Source: Paenibacillus sp. FSL W8-0186 (GTDB lineage: Bacteria > Bacillota > Bacilli > Paenibacillales > Paenibacillaceae). From it: a stretch of 64,000 nucleotides of DNA. Positions 17,463-26,797 of the stretch are shown here, one piece after another; positions within the stretch are counted from its first letter, which is position 1; the number at the start of each line of letters is the position of its first letter. The stretch lies in the NCBI RefSeq assembly GCF_037969765.1, contig NZ_CP150207.1, positions 5,153,501-5,217,500 on the forward strand, read 5' to 3'. The position numbers and the translations under genes are program-made. The notes under the pieces were generated by a model. That model was given only the letters and a program-made list of their open reading frames with translations, did no database searches and was not told the DNA's origin.

Positions 17463-17606
17463 GGGCCGCTAGAGTCCGCTAGGGCCGCTAGAGTCCGCTA
17501 GGGCCGCTAGAGTCCGCTAGGGCCGCTAGAGTCCGCTAGGGCCGGTAGGGCCGGTAGAGCCGTTTGGATCGTTAGGGGCCGCTAGAGTCCGTTACCGGCT
17601 TACATG
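17463..17606. repeat. 19-bp tandem repeat array
   Basis: The unit GGGCCGCTAGAGTCCGCTA occurs four times without change at 17463-17538, then decays into partial units to about 17606. It adjoins the last box of the palindromic element and shares the TAGAGTCCG core with it, so it probably arose by slippage from that box. No coding potential is seen. Confidence 0.92.
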
Positions 17607-17673
17607 ACTGAAGCCCTGGTATGACGGCACTTTACACGAATCAACCTCAAGCCACACCGTGCCAAATAACGCA

Positions 17674-17703
17674 AGAAAGCTTGCCGATCCCGGCAAGCTT
17701 TCT
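17674..17703. terminator. Hairpin terminator between convergent genes
   Basis: A 13-bp perfect stem (AGAAAGCTTGCCG with its complement) around a 4-base loop lies just beyond the ychF stop. Neither side has a long T-run, but the plus side is T-rich; it could serve ychF and the SorC gene. Confidence 0.6.
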
Positions 17704-17728
17704 CTTTATATTATTCAGTTACCCGCAT

Positions 17729-18829
17729 CTACACATTGAAACGGAAGTGCATAATGTCTCCGTCCTGTACGACGTACTCCTTGCCTTCCAGGCGCAGCTG
17801 TCCACGCTCCTTGACCGCGCTCATCGAGCCGGCAGCCACCAGATCATCATAGGACACAACCTCGGCACGAATGAATCCGCGCTCGAAATCGGTGTGGATG
17901 ACTCCAGCTGCACCCGGCGCTTTCGTTCCTTTGCGGATCGTCCAGGCACGCACCTCCTGAACCCCTGCCGTAAAGTAAGTGTACAATCCGAGCAGGCGGT
18001 AAGCGGCTTGAATGAGGCGATCCAGTCCCGACGCCTCCAGGCCCAGCTCCTCCAGGAACATCGCTTTGTCCTCGCCCTCCAGCTCGGCGATTTCCGCTTC
18101 GACCTTGGCGCTAATCGGCACAACTTCAGCGTTCTCCGCTGCGGCGAATTCCTTCACCTGCTGCACGAACGGGTTGTTGTCCGCATCAGTAACTCCATCC
18201 TCGCTCACATTCGCTGCATACAGCACTGGTTTCAGTGTCAGCAGATGCAGGTCGCGGACGATCAGCTTCTCGTCATCGGACAGCTCTACACTGCGGGCAG
18301 GCATGTCGTTGTACAGCGCTTCTTTCACGCGCTCCAGCACTTCGACTTCCTGTGCGTACTGCTTGTTGCCGCCTTTCATGTTCTTGCGGGAACGTTCGAT
18401 CCGCTTCTCCACGCTATCCAGGTCGGCCAGAATGAGCTCGAGGTTAATCGTCTGAATGTCGCTGATCGGATTGATTTTTCCGTCCACGTGGGTAATATTC
18501 TCGTCCTCAAAGCAGCGCACAACATGCACGATCGCATCAACCTCGCGGATGTGGGCCAAGAACTTGTTGCCGAGTCCCTCGCCTTTGCTCGCGCCGCGCA
18601 CCAGACCTGCGATATCGACGAATTCAAAAGCAGTCGGCACCGTACGGTTCGGCACGACCAGCTCGGTTAATTTATCTAGACGCTCGTCCGGTACTTCGAC
18701 CACACCGACGTTAGGATCAATCGTACAGAACGGATAGTTCGCGGATTCTGCGCCTGCTTGCGTTATTGCATTAAACAGCGTAGATTTTCCGACGTTCGGC
18801 AAACCTACGATCCCTGCTTTTAAAGCCAT
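17729..18829 (-). CDS. ychF: Redox-regulated ATPase YchF (Obg family)
   Basis: YchF is a universally conserved P-loop NTPase that binds ATP and ribosomes and takes part in stress and redox responses. The 366-residue product has G1 GLPNVGKST (9-17), the family segment [14 protein letters not shown], the switch [20 protein letters not shown] and a C-terminal TGS domain ending [13 protein letters not shown]. The ATG at 18829 follows GAGGAG. A good sigma-A promoter is upstream, so it is likely monocistronic. Confidence 0.96.
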   Translation of the reverse strand: MALKAGIVGLPNVGKSTLFNAITQAGAESANYPFCTIDPNVGVVEVPDERLDKLTELVVPNRTVPTAFEFVDIAGLVRGASKGEGLGNKFLAHIREVDAIVHVVRCFEDENITHVDGKINPISDIQTINLELILADLDSVEKRIERSRKNMKGGNKQYAQEVEVLERVKEALYNDMPARSVELSDDEKLIVRDLHLLTLKPVLYAANVSEDGVTDADNNPFVQQVKEFAAAENAEVVPISAKVEAEIAELEGEDKAMFLEELGLEASGLDRLIQAAYRLLGLYTYFTAGVQEVRAWTIRKGTKAPGAAGVIHTDFERGFIRAEVVSYDDLVAAGSMSAVKERGQLRLEGKEYVVQDGDIMHFRFNV

Positions 18830-18883
18830 ATGAATGACAACTCCTCATTATAGTAATTGCTCAGCTTCTTGTCTTCTTCAATC

Positions 18884-18912
18884 ATAGTACATATACCCCG
18901 GCCATATTTCAA
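18884..18912 (-). promoter_or_regulatory. Sigma-A promoter of ychF
   Basis: Minus strand: TTGAAA at 18912-18907, 17-bp spacer, TACTAT at 18889-18884, about 55 bp before the ychF start. Confidence 0.65.
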
Positions 18913-18952
18913 GGACAACCGTATGGAATATCCTGCTTTGCACAACGTTGTC

Positions 18953-19780
18953 CTAGAACGGATACCAGAAACCGGGGAACACCTGCAGCTTCAAAAATAT
19001 CGCCAGCCCGAGCAGCAGCGCGCACAGCACAACCGCCAGTTTATCTGCGAGCGACATGACCGTGCCCATATACCAGGTGCGGCTCCGCCCTGTGCCGAAC
19101 CCTCGCAGATCCATCGCATCCGAGACGGATTCAATATGCTGGAGCGACGATTGCAGCAGCGGAACGACGACCAGCGAGAGGTTTTTCAGCCGTCTCCGCA
19201 AATTCCCGTCCTCCCGCGAGATGCCCAACCCGCGCATTTGCATCGCATTCAGAATCGTCCGGAACTCCTGCGTCAAATCAGGAATATAGCGAAAGGCAAT
19301 GCTCACCGCATACGCCATTTTGTACGGTACGCCCAGCTTGTTGAGACTGGCGGCAAACCGGCTCGGATGCGTCGTAAATATGAAGAGCAGCGTAATCGGC
19401 AGTAAAGTCATGTATTTCAGCGATAAAGTCAGCACATAGAAAAGCGTTTCCTGGTTAATCGTGTTATAGCCGATAGGGATTCGCGGCGTATGACTGCCCG
19501 TCAGCGTTGTTCCGAAACGGGGCGTAAGCAGCAGTATAAAGGCACTGTTCAGCACCGTAAACACCGTCAATATCCAGAAAAGGAACGACATTCGCTTCAG
19601 CGGAATCCCCGTCGTCAGCAGCATGGCTATGCCTGCCGTCAGCATGACGGCAAATATGCGCAGATCCAGAAACAGAAACGTAACGACCGTCCAGCTCAGC
19701 AGCAAAATCAGCTTCACCGCTCCATCCATCCGGTGAAACAACGAATCCCCTTCAATGTACAAGCTGCCTGTTCTACTCAT
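18953..19780 (-). CDS. ecfT: ECF transporter T component
   Basis: This 275-residue membrane protein (about five or six helices) is the EcfT/CbiQ subunit that couples the ATPases to the substrate-capture S component. The coupling-helix signature is seen in SVSDAMDLRGFGTGRSRTWY, and an Ala/Arg-rich YIPDLTQEFRTILNAMQMRG segment precedes it. Its start overlaps the ATPase stop by 8 bp, showing an operon order S, A-A, T. Substrate is set by the S component. Confidence 0.9.
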   Translation of the reverse strand: MSRTGSLYIEGDSLFHRMDGAVKLILLLSWTVVTFLFLDLRIFAVMLTAGIAMLLTTGIPLKRMSFLFWILTVFTVLNSAFILLLTPRFGTTLTGSHTPRIPIGYNTINQETLFYVLTLSLKYMTLLPITLLFIFTTHPSRFAASLNKLGVPYKMAYAVSIAFRYIPDLTQEFRTILNAMQMRGLGISREDGNLRRRLKNLSLVVVPLLQSSLQHIESVSDAMDLRGFGTGRSRTWYMGTVMSLADKLAVVLCALLLGLAIFLKLQVFPGFWYPF

Positions 19781-21518
19781 CTAAGAGCTGCACCCCCTTG
19801 TTCATGGCAAGATAAGCCTCGACAAGACGGGACGGCGAGGATAATCCGCATAATCTGGCGAACCGGGACAAGCTGTCCTCCCGCAGCCGCGCCCTGTCCG
19901 TCACCTCAGCGTCAGACAGCACCTCCGCGACCTTGCCCGCAGCAATGACCTCGCCACCTGCCAGAACGACCGCGCGGTCGGCATATTCCAAAGCCAGATG
20001 CATGTCATGCGTAATGAACAAAAACGCCGTTCCCCTGGCCGCCAATCGTTCTATAAAGCCCATAAATTCGGTGTAGTGCCGGTAATCCTGGCCTGCCGTT
20101 GGCTCGTCCAGAATAATCAGCGCGGGATCGAGTACGAGTACGGACGCGATGCAGAGCCGTTTTTTCTGCCCAAAACTCAGCGCCGACACAGGCCAGTTGC
20201 GGTATGGATATAGCCCGCACACGCGCAGCGCCTCATCGATCCGCCGTTCCCGCTCCTCTGCAGCGACGCCGCGGGCGGCCAGGCCCAGACCCACCTCATC
20301 CCGGATCATATGCTGGGTAATCATTTGATGCGGATTTTGCAGGACGTAGCCGATCTGCTCGCCCCTGCGGCGTATGGACCAGCCTTCGATGTCCTCGCCC
20401 CGCCATAATACCGCTCCCGAGCTCGGCTTCATGAGCCCGGTGATCAGCCCGGACAGCGTCGATTTGCCCGCCCCGTTATTGCCCAGCAAAGCTACTGTTT
20501 CCCCTTCGTTGACATAAAAGGATACGTCCCGGATAACCTCCCGGCCCTGCGAATAGGCAAAGGATACATGCCGTACTTCAAGCAGAGGCTCGGAATGGAT
20601 TCTGTCCTGATTAGATCGCATCCTGACAGGGACAGAGCTGATCCACTGCTCCAGGCCGTCACGAAGCGCCGCAAGCTTGGCTGGATTGCCCTTGGCGGCC
20701 GCTGTCCCTTCAAGCTGAACCAAATGGCTCCATCGCTCCGCGGGCATGCCAGCATGGGCCAAAGCCTCCAAATAAAGCGGCTGGCGAAGGCCATTACGGG
20801 GAAGTACGCCGTCCGCCAATATCCTTTCCGGGACATCCGCAGCAACGATTTGCCCGCCATCCATGACGACGATCCGATCCACCGGCTGCTCCAGCACATC
20901 CTCGACCCGATGCTCAATGATCACCACTGTCTTGCCGCTGTGCCGATGGATATCATCAATCAATGCCATCGCCCGCATGCCGCTCACCGGATCAAGATTG
21001 GCGAGCGGTTCATCGAATAACAGAATGTCCGCCTGCGTTGTCAGCACGCCAGCCAGCGACACGCTTTGCTTCTGCCCGCCCGACAGGTCATGCGGCCCCT
21101 GCGCCTCGAAGGCCAGCATGCCGACCAGATCAAGCGAGGAGACCACCTTGGCTTTCATCTCGGACTGAGGTACGTTCTCATTCTCCATTTGAAAAGCAAC
21201 ATCTTCCCCAACCGTCTGCCCCACGAACTGGGCATCCGGATTTTGCAGAATCGTTCCGACCGCACGGCTGCGCTCGAATATCCCTAACGAAGCGGCAGGC
21301 TGCCCATTCAGCAGGAGCTCTCCTGAAATTTCACCCCGATAGGAAAAGGGAATTAGCCCATTGATGCAATGGGCTAATGTCGATTTGCCCGAGCCGCTTG
21401 GCCCGGCAATCCATATTTTCTCGCCATGATAAATGTCGAGATTGATATCAGTTAACGTCGGCTTGGACTGCTTTTTATAACGAAAGCTAAAATTTCGAAA
21501 GGAAATCACAGGCTGCAT
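19773..21518 (-). CDS. ECF transporter ATPase, two fused ABC domains
   Basis: This 581-residue protein joins two ABC ATPase domains, corresponding to EcfA1 and EcfA2 in one chain (YkoD-like layout). Walker A motifs are GPSGSGKST (39-47) and GNNGAGKST in the second half; signatures are LSGGQKQ and LSFGQKK; Walker B segments are ILLFDEPLANLD and LIILDEPTAGQD. It powers vitamin or precursor uptake with the adjacent T and S components. The ATG at 21518 has GGAG eleven bases upstream. Confidence 0.92.
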   Translation of the reverse strand: MQPVISFRNFSFRYKKQSKPTLTDINLDIYHGEKIWIAGPSGSGKSTLAHCINGLIPFSYRGEISGELLLNGQPAASLGIFERSRAVGTILQNPDAQFVGQTVGEDVAFQMENENVPQSEMKAKVVSSLDLVGMLAFEAQGPHDLSGGQKQSVSLAGVLTTQADILLFDEPLANLDPVSGMRAMALIDDIHRHSGKTVVIIEHRVEDVLEQPVDRIVVMDGGQIVAADVPERILADGVLPRNGLRQPLYLEALAHAGMPAERWSHLVQLEGTAAAKGNPAKLAALRDGLEQWISSVPVRMRSNQDRIHSEPLLEVRHVSFAYSQGREVIRDVSFYVNEGETVALLGNNGAGKSTLSGLITGLMKPSSGAVLWRGEDIEGWSIRRRGEQIGYVLQNPHQMITQHMIRDEVGLGLAARGVAAEERERRIDEALRVCGLYPYRNWPVSALSFGQKKRLCIASVLVLDPALIILDEPTAGQDYRHYTEFMGFIERLAARGTAFLFITHDMHLALEYADRAVVLAGGEVIAAGKVAEVLSDAEVTDRARLREDSLSRFARLCGLSSPSRLVEAYLAMNKGVQLLDE

Positions 21519-21532
21519 AACTACATAAGCTC

Positions 21533-22099
21533 CTAACTGTCTGCGTCTATAGTCAGGTTCGCGTCATTCCGGTTGCGCTTCGCATAAGCCCATACGGCCG
21601 GAACGCCGAGAATGAAGAAGACGGCTGTATTGGCAAGTCCGGCCGCAACTGCTTGGACGATAACCTTATCGCCAGGCTCGCCCATGACAAAAATATCGAA
21701 CAGATACGAGAAGGCCAGTGCCGTAAAAATACCTATAACGCCATACACAATAAACTGCACGATGTGCGTCTTCCTGATCTCCCCGTCCTGCGGATTGAAG
21801 CCTTTGGCCAGATAGATCAGACCCATAAAGGCTGCGGCAATTCCCGAGCCGAGAGCCCAGCCCCACCAGACGGTTCCATTGGTAATAAAATCGTTGATAA
21901 CATGTCCGAGAAAGCCGGCAATGAAGCCGACGACCGGACCGAACAGCGCCCCGAAAATCGCCAGGAGAGCGATCGAAGGCCGCAGCTGCGTATCTGTGCC
22001 GATCGGAATGCCGATCCAGCTCGTTGCCCCGTAGAGAGCAGCACCGATACCGATCGTAACGACCGTCCGGGTGCTCCACTTCCAAATGGATGGTTTCAT
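21533..22099 (-). CDS. ECF transporter S component (UPF0397-like)
   Basis: This 188-residue, roughly five- or six-helix protein is the substrate-capture subunit. It resembles the UPF0397 family: RTVVTIGIGAALYGATSWIGIPIGT, ALFGPVVGFIAGFLGHVINDFI and WWGWALGSGIAAAFMGLI. That family is often labelled riboflavin-type, but the substrate is not certain. The frame reaches 22120, but GGGGGA is spaced for the ATG at 22099. It is the first gene of a complete S-AA-T transporter operon. The 166-bp upstream gap holds no recognised FMN or thiamine riboswitch. Confidence 0.85.
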   Translation of the reverse strand: MKPSIWKWSTRTVVTIGIGAALYGATSWIGIPIGTDTQLRPSIALLAIFGALFGPVVGFIAGFLGHVINDFITNGTVWWGWALGSGIAAAFMGLIYLAKGFNPQDGEIRKTHIVQFIVYGVIGIFTALAFSYLFDIFVMGEPGDKVIVQAVAAGLANTAVFFILGVPAVWAYAKRNRNDANLTIDADS

Positions 22100-22265
22100 C
22101 CTAAAATTCCCCCTTAACATTGAACTGGCCAGGCGCTATTTGGCGTTCCAAGCAATCTCTTGGTGTCGTACCGGCAAAATAGCATCTGATTCAAATATAA
22201 GGGGGAACTTCTAGAAACGCAATATAATTCTCTGTAATTTCATCGGATTTATATGAAAAGATTGT

Positions 22266-23294
22266 CTATTCCCGGCGTACCAGCCGCGCCGTGCCCTTCA
22301 GCGCCGCGATATTGCCGGCGCCGATACCGAACATGGCGGTGCGCAGCTCCAGCTCGACACGCTCCAACTGAGCGTCGAGCGCCTGCGCCGAATGCACCGC
22401 CGGTTCCAGCAGCGCCCGGCCGAACCCGGCCAGATTTGCGCCAAGCGCCAGCGCCTTGGCGGCATCCACGCCGGTGTTCAGGCCCCCGCTGCCGATCAGG
22501 GCGGCTTGCGGTACAGACGCCCGCACTTCGCGGATGCATTCGGCGGTGGGAATGCCCCAATCCGCGAATGCTTCCGCCGCGAGGCGCCGCACAGGGTCGG
22601 CGCTGCGGAACTTCTCGACCTGGCTCCAGGACGTACCGCCGGCGCCAGCTACATCAATGAACGCGGCGCCAGCTTCATGAAGCCGCTTCGCAGTCGCGCC
22701 ATCGATCCCCCAGCCGACTTCCTTCACGCCGACCGGTATCGGCAGCTTTTTGCACAGCTCCTCAATTCGGGCCAGCACGCCGCGAAATGCCGTATTGCCT
22801 TCCGGCTGGAAGATTTCCTGCAGCCCGTTCAAATGCAGCACGAGCATGTCCGCTCCGGCGATTTCTACCGCACGCATGCATTCATCCGGGCCGAAGCCGT
22901 AATTCAACTGAACCGCGCCCAGGTTGGCAATAACCGGAATCGTTGGCGCTTTGGTTCGCACGGCAAACGTAGCCGCCAGTTCCTCGCGCTCGACCGCCGC
23001 ACGGACCGAACCTACGCCAAGAGCCCAGCCGCGATGCTCCGCGACCTCCGCCAGCCGCTCATTGATCACGCCAGCCAGTTCACTCCCCCCGGTCATCGAG
23101 CTGATCAGGAATGGCGTCCGGAGCGGGGCCCCCAGGAAGGAAGTTTTCAAGCTAATCTCATCGAAATTCAGCTCGGGAAGCGCATTATGGCGGAAGATAT
23201 ACTTCTGAAACCCCGTCAGCACACCCTCTGCACCGACTTGCTCCTCCAGGCATATGCGGATGTGTTCACTTTTCCGTCCAGACGTATTTCCCAT
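22266..23294 (-). CDS. fni: Type 2 isopentenyl-diphosphate delta-isomerase
   Basis: This FMN-dependent enzyme interconverts isopentenyl and dimethylallyl diphosphate in isoprenoid synthesis. The 342-residue product shows RKSEHIRICLEEQV near the N-terminus, FLISSMTGGSE, LHLNGLQEIFQPEGN, VGVKEVGWGI, and the glycine-rich FMN phosphate loop LIGSGGLNTGVDAAKAL. The ATG at 23294 is set by AAGGAGGAG; an upstream ATG at 23312 has no site. It is 56 bp after cls on the same strand and may be cotranscribed. Confidence 0.93.
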   Translation of the reverse strand: MGNTSGRKSEHIRICLEEQVGAEGVLTGFQKYIFRHNALPELNFDEISLKTSFLGAPLRTPFLISSMTGGSELAGVINERLAEVAEHRGWALGVGSVRAAVEREELAATFAVRTKAPTIPVIANLGAVQLNYGFGPDECMRAVEIAGADMLVLHLNGLQEIFQPEGNTAFRGVLARIEELCKKLPIPVGVKEVGWGIDGATAKRLHEAGAAFIDVAGAGGTSWSQVEKFRSADPVRRLAAEAFADWGIPTAECIREVRASVPQAALIGSGGLNTGVDAAKALALGANLAGFGRALLEPAVHSAQALDAQLERVELELRTAMFGIGAGNIAALKGTARLVRRE

Positions 23295-23350
23295 ACTGCT
23301 CCTCCTTGTCATTGTTGTCTCTGCATAGCTCTTGTATATTAAAATGCATC

Positions 23351-24859
23351 TTATAACAGCGGCGAGAACAGCCGGGCCGCCGATTCCATGAACCGCACGA
23401 ACAGCTTCTTCTCCATAAAAGCTTTGTACTCGATTTGCTTCGTAAACAATAAATCCCGCTCGAAATCTTTAACCATTTGCCCAATGCTGTCGGTTTGCAC
23501 AAGCAGGGCATTCACCTCAAAGTTCAAATGAAAGCTGCGCATGTCCATATTGGCTGTGCCTACAGTAGCAATTTCCCCATCGACAATCAGCAGCTTCGAA
23601 TGGAGAAAGCCTTTCTCATATTCGAAAATCTTCACTCCCGCCTCCAGCAGCTCGGGAAAATAAGAATGCGAGGCCAGGAACGGCAGCCATTTGTCCGGCT
23701 TGGCCGGAAATAGAATCCGTACGTCCAGGCCGGATAGACCGGCAATCTTGAGCGCCGTAAAAATATCATCATCCGGGATAAAATACGGCGTAGCCAGCCA
23801 TATCGATTTCTTGGCTGAAGACATCATCGAGAAGAAGATGTTCTTCAGAGTCCGGCTCTCATTATCGGGCCCGCTGGGCACGATTTGCACGGCGCCGACG
23901 CAGCCGGTCTCCAGCTCCGGAGACAGGTACTGCAGCGACATAATCTTTTCCCCGGTAACGTATTTCCAGTCCTGGAGAAAAATAATTTGCAGCGAGCGAA
24001 CCGCTTCCCCTTTGACGAGCATATGCGTGTCCCGCCAAAAGCCGTACGTCTTGTTGCGGCTCAAGTATTCGTCCCCCACATTCAAGCCGCCGATGAAGCC
24101 GGTCGTACCGTCGATGACAACAATCTTCCGGTGGTTGCGATAGTTGACCCGGCTGGACAGAGCCAGAAAGCGGACTTGTCCATATATACCAACCTTGACT
24201 CCGGCTTCTTCCAGCTCACGGATAAACGATTTCGGCAGGCCGATACTGCCCACCGCATCGAACATGAACCGAACCTCGACCCCGGCTTTTGCCTTCTCAA
24301 TCAGCGTCTTCTGAATTTCGCGCCCAATGTCGTCCGCCCGGTAAATATAATATTCCATATGTATATGATGCTCAGCCTTCTTCAGCTCCTTCAGGAGCGA
24401 AGAAAAGGTCTCCTCTCCGTTCGTCAGCACCTTCGTGCGGGTATACATGGAAAACGGCGTACGGGCCAGACGCTGGGACAGCTGAAGCAGCCGCTGCTCT
24501 TCCGGGGTAAACTGCGATAAATCGCGAGGCAGCATATAAGCATTATTATCGATGCGCTCGTAGTTTCTCCGATCCTCCTCCGCCTTCTTGTCGAAATTCC
24601 GGCGCTTGAAATAGTTCTGGCCAAACAGGAAATAAAATATGAGTCCGACAACCGGAAGCAGGCCAAGCACCAAAATCCAAGCCACGGTGCTCGATGGGTT
24701 GCGATTTTCCATGAATATCGCGAAGCCGATCGTCATGACCGTCAAGGTTTGAAAAATACTGACCAGAGTACCGCCGAACTTCCCGAAGACGCCAAATCCA
24801 AAATAATAAAACGCGAAAAGTATGGCGGCAATCAATAAAATTTGCAATCCACGTCTCAT
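23351..24859 (-). CDS. cls: Cardiolipin synthase
   Basis: This 502-residue phospholipase D superfamily enzyme makes cardiolipin from two phosphatidylglycerols at the membrane. Two N-terminal helices (about residues 5-60) are followed by a nuclease-like domain. The two HKD motifs are NHRKIVVIDGTTGFIGGLN and HSKLLIVDGEIATVGTANMD. Length is typical of ClsA-type enzymes. The ATG follows AAGGAG. Confidence 0.95.
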   Translation of the reverse strand: MRRGLQILLIAAILFAFYYFGFGVFGKFGGTLVSIFQTLTVMTIGFAIFMENRNPSSTVAWILVLGLLPVVGLIFYFLFGQNYFKRRNFDKKAEEDRRNYERIDNNAYMLPRDLSQFTPEEQRLLQLSQRLARTPFSMYTRTKVLTNGEETFSSLLKELKKAEHHIHMEYYIYRADDIGREIQKTLIEKAKAGVEVRFMFDAVGSIGLPKSFIRELEEAGVKVGIYGQVRFLALSSRVNYRNHRKIVVIDGTTGFIGGLNVGDEYLSRNKTYGFWRDTHMLVKGEAVRSLQIIFLQDWKYVTGEKIMSLQYLSPELETGCVGAVQIVPSGPDNESRTLKNIFFSMMSSAKKSIWLATPYFIPDDDIFTALKIAGLSGLDVRILFPAKPDKWLPFLASHSYFPELLEAGVKIFEYEKGFLHSKLLIVDGEIATVGTANMDMRSFHLNFEVNALLVQTDSIGQMVKDFERDLLFTKQIEYKAFMEKKLFVRFMESAARLFSPLL

Positions 24860-25023
24860 GGTTGTCTCCTTTTCACAGTATGCTGCAGTGATTCTATTTT
24901 ACATGATCCGCAACTTTCTTCCTAATACAATATTGAAGCCAGCTTCTATTATAGCGTAAACGAAAGAACATAGGCATGCCTTGTCCGGGAGCGCCCCATA
25001 CCCCATATGGAGGTCATAATAAC

Positions 25024-25081
25024 AAAAAGAGACGATTCGCCAAGCGGCTTGCATCAAGCAACCGCCCTGACGGATCGTCCC
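25024..25081 (-). terminator. Intrinsic terminator after the torD-like gene
   Basis: Minus strand: outer stem GGGACGAT/ATCGTCTC and inner stem GCGGTTGC/GCAAGCCGC, followed by TTTTT, starting 20 bp past the stop. Confidence 0.8.
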
Positions 25082-25100
25082 TATTGATAGCTCTCGTGTA

Positions 25101-25796
25101 TTAGCTTATGTGTGCTTTCCATTGACGAAGCTGCTCTAAATCATCGGCCAGGAACTCTCGCAGCAGCTCGGCCAGACCACTGTATAGCGGACTTTTCGTA
25201 GCCCGGATCAGCTCCTCCGCCAGCCGCGGGGCCCATTTCAGCAAATGAACTTCCAGGAAACGAATCTGGGTGTCTGCCATCTCCAGGCAACTGCGGCGCA
25301 TATGGCTCAAGTCGGCCTTGCTGCGCATTCTTTCCGCCAGCACCGCCATAAATTCCAGCTCCATGGCAATATGGTCGTCTCTCTCGCCGGTTAGTTTATT
25401 AAACACTACGCCGCTATCGGCGTACATGGACCGAATATGGGAAATGCAAGCAGCGGCATTGGCCCCATCCCTTTTTGCCCGGAAGGTTCCTTCGCACGGT
25501 ATCAGCATAGACTGATCTCCCAGGAAGAGCCGCCGATATTCCTCTGCCTCCTGATGGCAAGCGCTGCGAAAATGCCGTTCAGGAATGCTCTCCAAATAAC
25601 TTTTCAGCCTCTTGCCGCCTCTGCTGTTTGGAATTCGATGCGTCAGTTCTGCCCGCTGCCGCCACTGGGCAATCAAGGACATGCGCGGCGGACGGCTCAG
25701 AAAGTCCATCAGCAGCTCATATACCCAGCCACGGCGCTCCAACCAATCGTTTTGCTCCGGCGTTGCCTGAACAGGTTCTTTGAACAACATGGTCAT
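25101..25796 (-). CDS. TorD/DmsD-family molybdoenzyme chaperone
   Basis: This 231-residue, mostly helical cytoplasmic protein resembles TorD/DmsD/NarJ chaperones that fit the molybdenum cofactor and check folding before export. Recognisable parts are YRRLFLGDQSMLIPCEGTF and the helical DDHIAMELEFMAVLAERM. The frame is open to 25928, but AGGGAG nine bases ahead of the ATG at 25796 sets the start. Client is unknown; the molybdopterin oxidoreductase 9 kb away at 34854 is one candidate. The neighbouring mobA supports a molybdenum role. Confidence 0.8.
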   Translation of the reverse strand: MTMLFKEPVQATPEQNDWLERRGWVYELLMDFLSRPPRMSLIAQWRQRAELTHRIPNSRGGKRLKSYLESIPERHFRSACHQEAEEYRRLFLGDQSMLIPCEGTFRAKRDGANAAACISHIRSMYADSGVVFNKLTGERDDHIAMELEFMAVLAERMRSKADLSHMRRSCLEMADTQIRFLEVHLLKWAPRLAEELIRATKSPLYSGLAELLREFLADDLEQLRQWKAHIS

Positions 25797-25870
25797 ATTG
25801 GTCATCTCCCTGCGAAGAAATATAAGACAAGTATAGGCCCGTAGGTTAAGGTTTATGCCTGACATCGTTG

Positions 25871-25908
25871 GAAAAAAAGATGATTTCCTTCTTGACTCGG
25901 AAATCATC
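25871..25908 (-). terminator. Perfect hairpin with T-run between mobA and the torD-like gene
   Basis: Minus strand: GATGATTTCC and GGAAATCATC form a perfect 10-bp stem followed by seven Ts. It most simply ends the mobA transcript; since TATAAT also occurs upstream near 25967, it could alternatively act as a leader attenuator for the torD-like gene. Confidence 0.8.
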
Positions 25909-26010
25909 CAAGCAGCATATACCGACACATGATTAAGGGGGTCATGTATCGCTCACCTTCATTATATCCCATTAATGAAAACGCTTTATATGATATATTT
26001 TACATTTCGG

Positions 26011-26664
26011 TTAACAATTTCTCTGCCCCAAATTCTGCTGTTCGGCATATAACTGAGCGGTCTTGTAGTCCTCCGGCTGATTCATATTGAATACAGCCAG
26101 CTCTGCGGGCAGTCCGGAGGCCTGGCTCAGCTCCTCTCCGCTGATATATTTGGCCGGAAGGCCGGAAATCCAGTGATTTACCCGAAGAAGCCCCTCCCCC
26201 AGCGCCCGCTCTAGCTCAGGCAATACGCTGCGGCGATACATTGCCAGCAGCGGCTGCACCCGGTCGCCTGCATAGGGAATAACAGCCTCCACGGGCTCCC
26301 CATGTCCGCCCCGCCTCTGGTCCTCCAGCATCTGAGCCTGTTCGGCCATATAACGGAACAAAGCTGCATTTGCAAAGGGCATGTCACAGCTTACGACAAG
26401 ACACCACTTACGGGCTGATGCAGCAAGCCCGGCATGCAGCCCAGCCAGCGGCCCGCATCCGGAATAAATGTCTTGCCGCAGTGGCAGGCCTAATTCGGCA
26501 TAAAGGACGGATGGGCCGCAGGAGATAACGACCTCGTCAGTGGCCTTCTGCAGCTCACAGGCCAGCCGTTCAATGACTGGCTGGCCATCTATCGGCAGTA
26601 CCGCCTTATTCGTTCCCATGCGGCTCGACCTGCCGCCCGCTAAAATAATTCCAGTCCACTCCAT
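26011..26664 (-). CDS. mobA: Molybdenum cofactor guanylyltransferase
   Basis: MobA attaches GMP to molybdopterin to form the bis-MGD cofactor of DMSO-reductase-family enzymes. The 217-residue protein has the nucleotide-binding start IILAGGRSSRMGTNKAVLPIDG (residues 6-27) and the metal site VVSCDMPF. The ATG at 26664 follows AAGGAG. It is divergent from the MFS gene. The molybdopterin oxidoreductase in this window, a bis-MGD-type enzyme, gives it an obvious use. Confidence 0.92.
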   Translation of the reverse strand: MEWTGIILAGGRSSRMGTNKAVLPIDGQPVIERLACELQKATDEVVISCGPSVLYAELGLPLRQDIYSGCGPLAGLHAGLAASARKWCLVVSCDMPFANAALFRYMAEQAQMLEDQRRGGHGEPVEAVIPYAGDRVQPLLAMYRRSVLPELERALGEGLLRVNHWISGLPAKYISGEELSQASGLPAELAVFNMNQPEDYKTAQLYAEQQNLGQRNC

Positions 26665-26733
26665 CGGATTGTCTCCTTATGTTAAAGAAAGGTTATAATT
26701 AGTAATATTTCTGCCAATACGGAAAAAGATGGT

Positions 26734-26763
26734 TTGTAACCTTTTTCGTCCCTGTGTTACATT
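26734..26763 (+). promoter_or_regulatory. Putative promoter of the MFS gene
   Basis: TTGTAA at 26734-26739 and TACATT at 26758-26763 are separated by 18 bp, 35 bp upstream of the start. The -10 lies within an inverted repeat GTTAC-N9-GTAAC. Confidence 0.35.
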
Positions 26764-26797
26764 GAGAACGTAACCATTAATTATTAGTGAGCTATCG

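Noticed and set aside
17621..18670. Plus-strand 349-codon ORF
   Set aside because: Antisense to ychF; no ribosome site or family motif.
22100..22265. FMN, thiamine or other vitamin riboswitch ahead of the ECF operon
   Set aside because: The gap is short and I could find none of the conserved aptamer cores.
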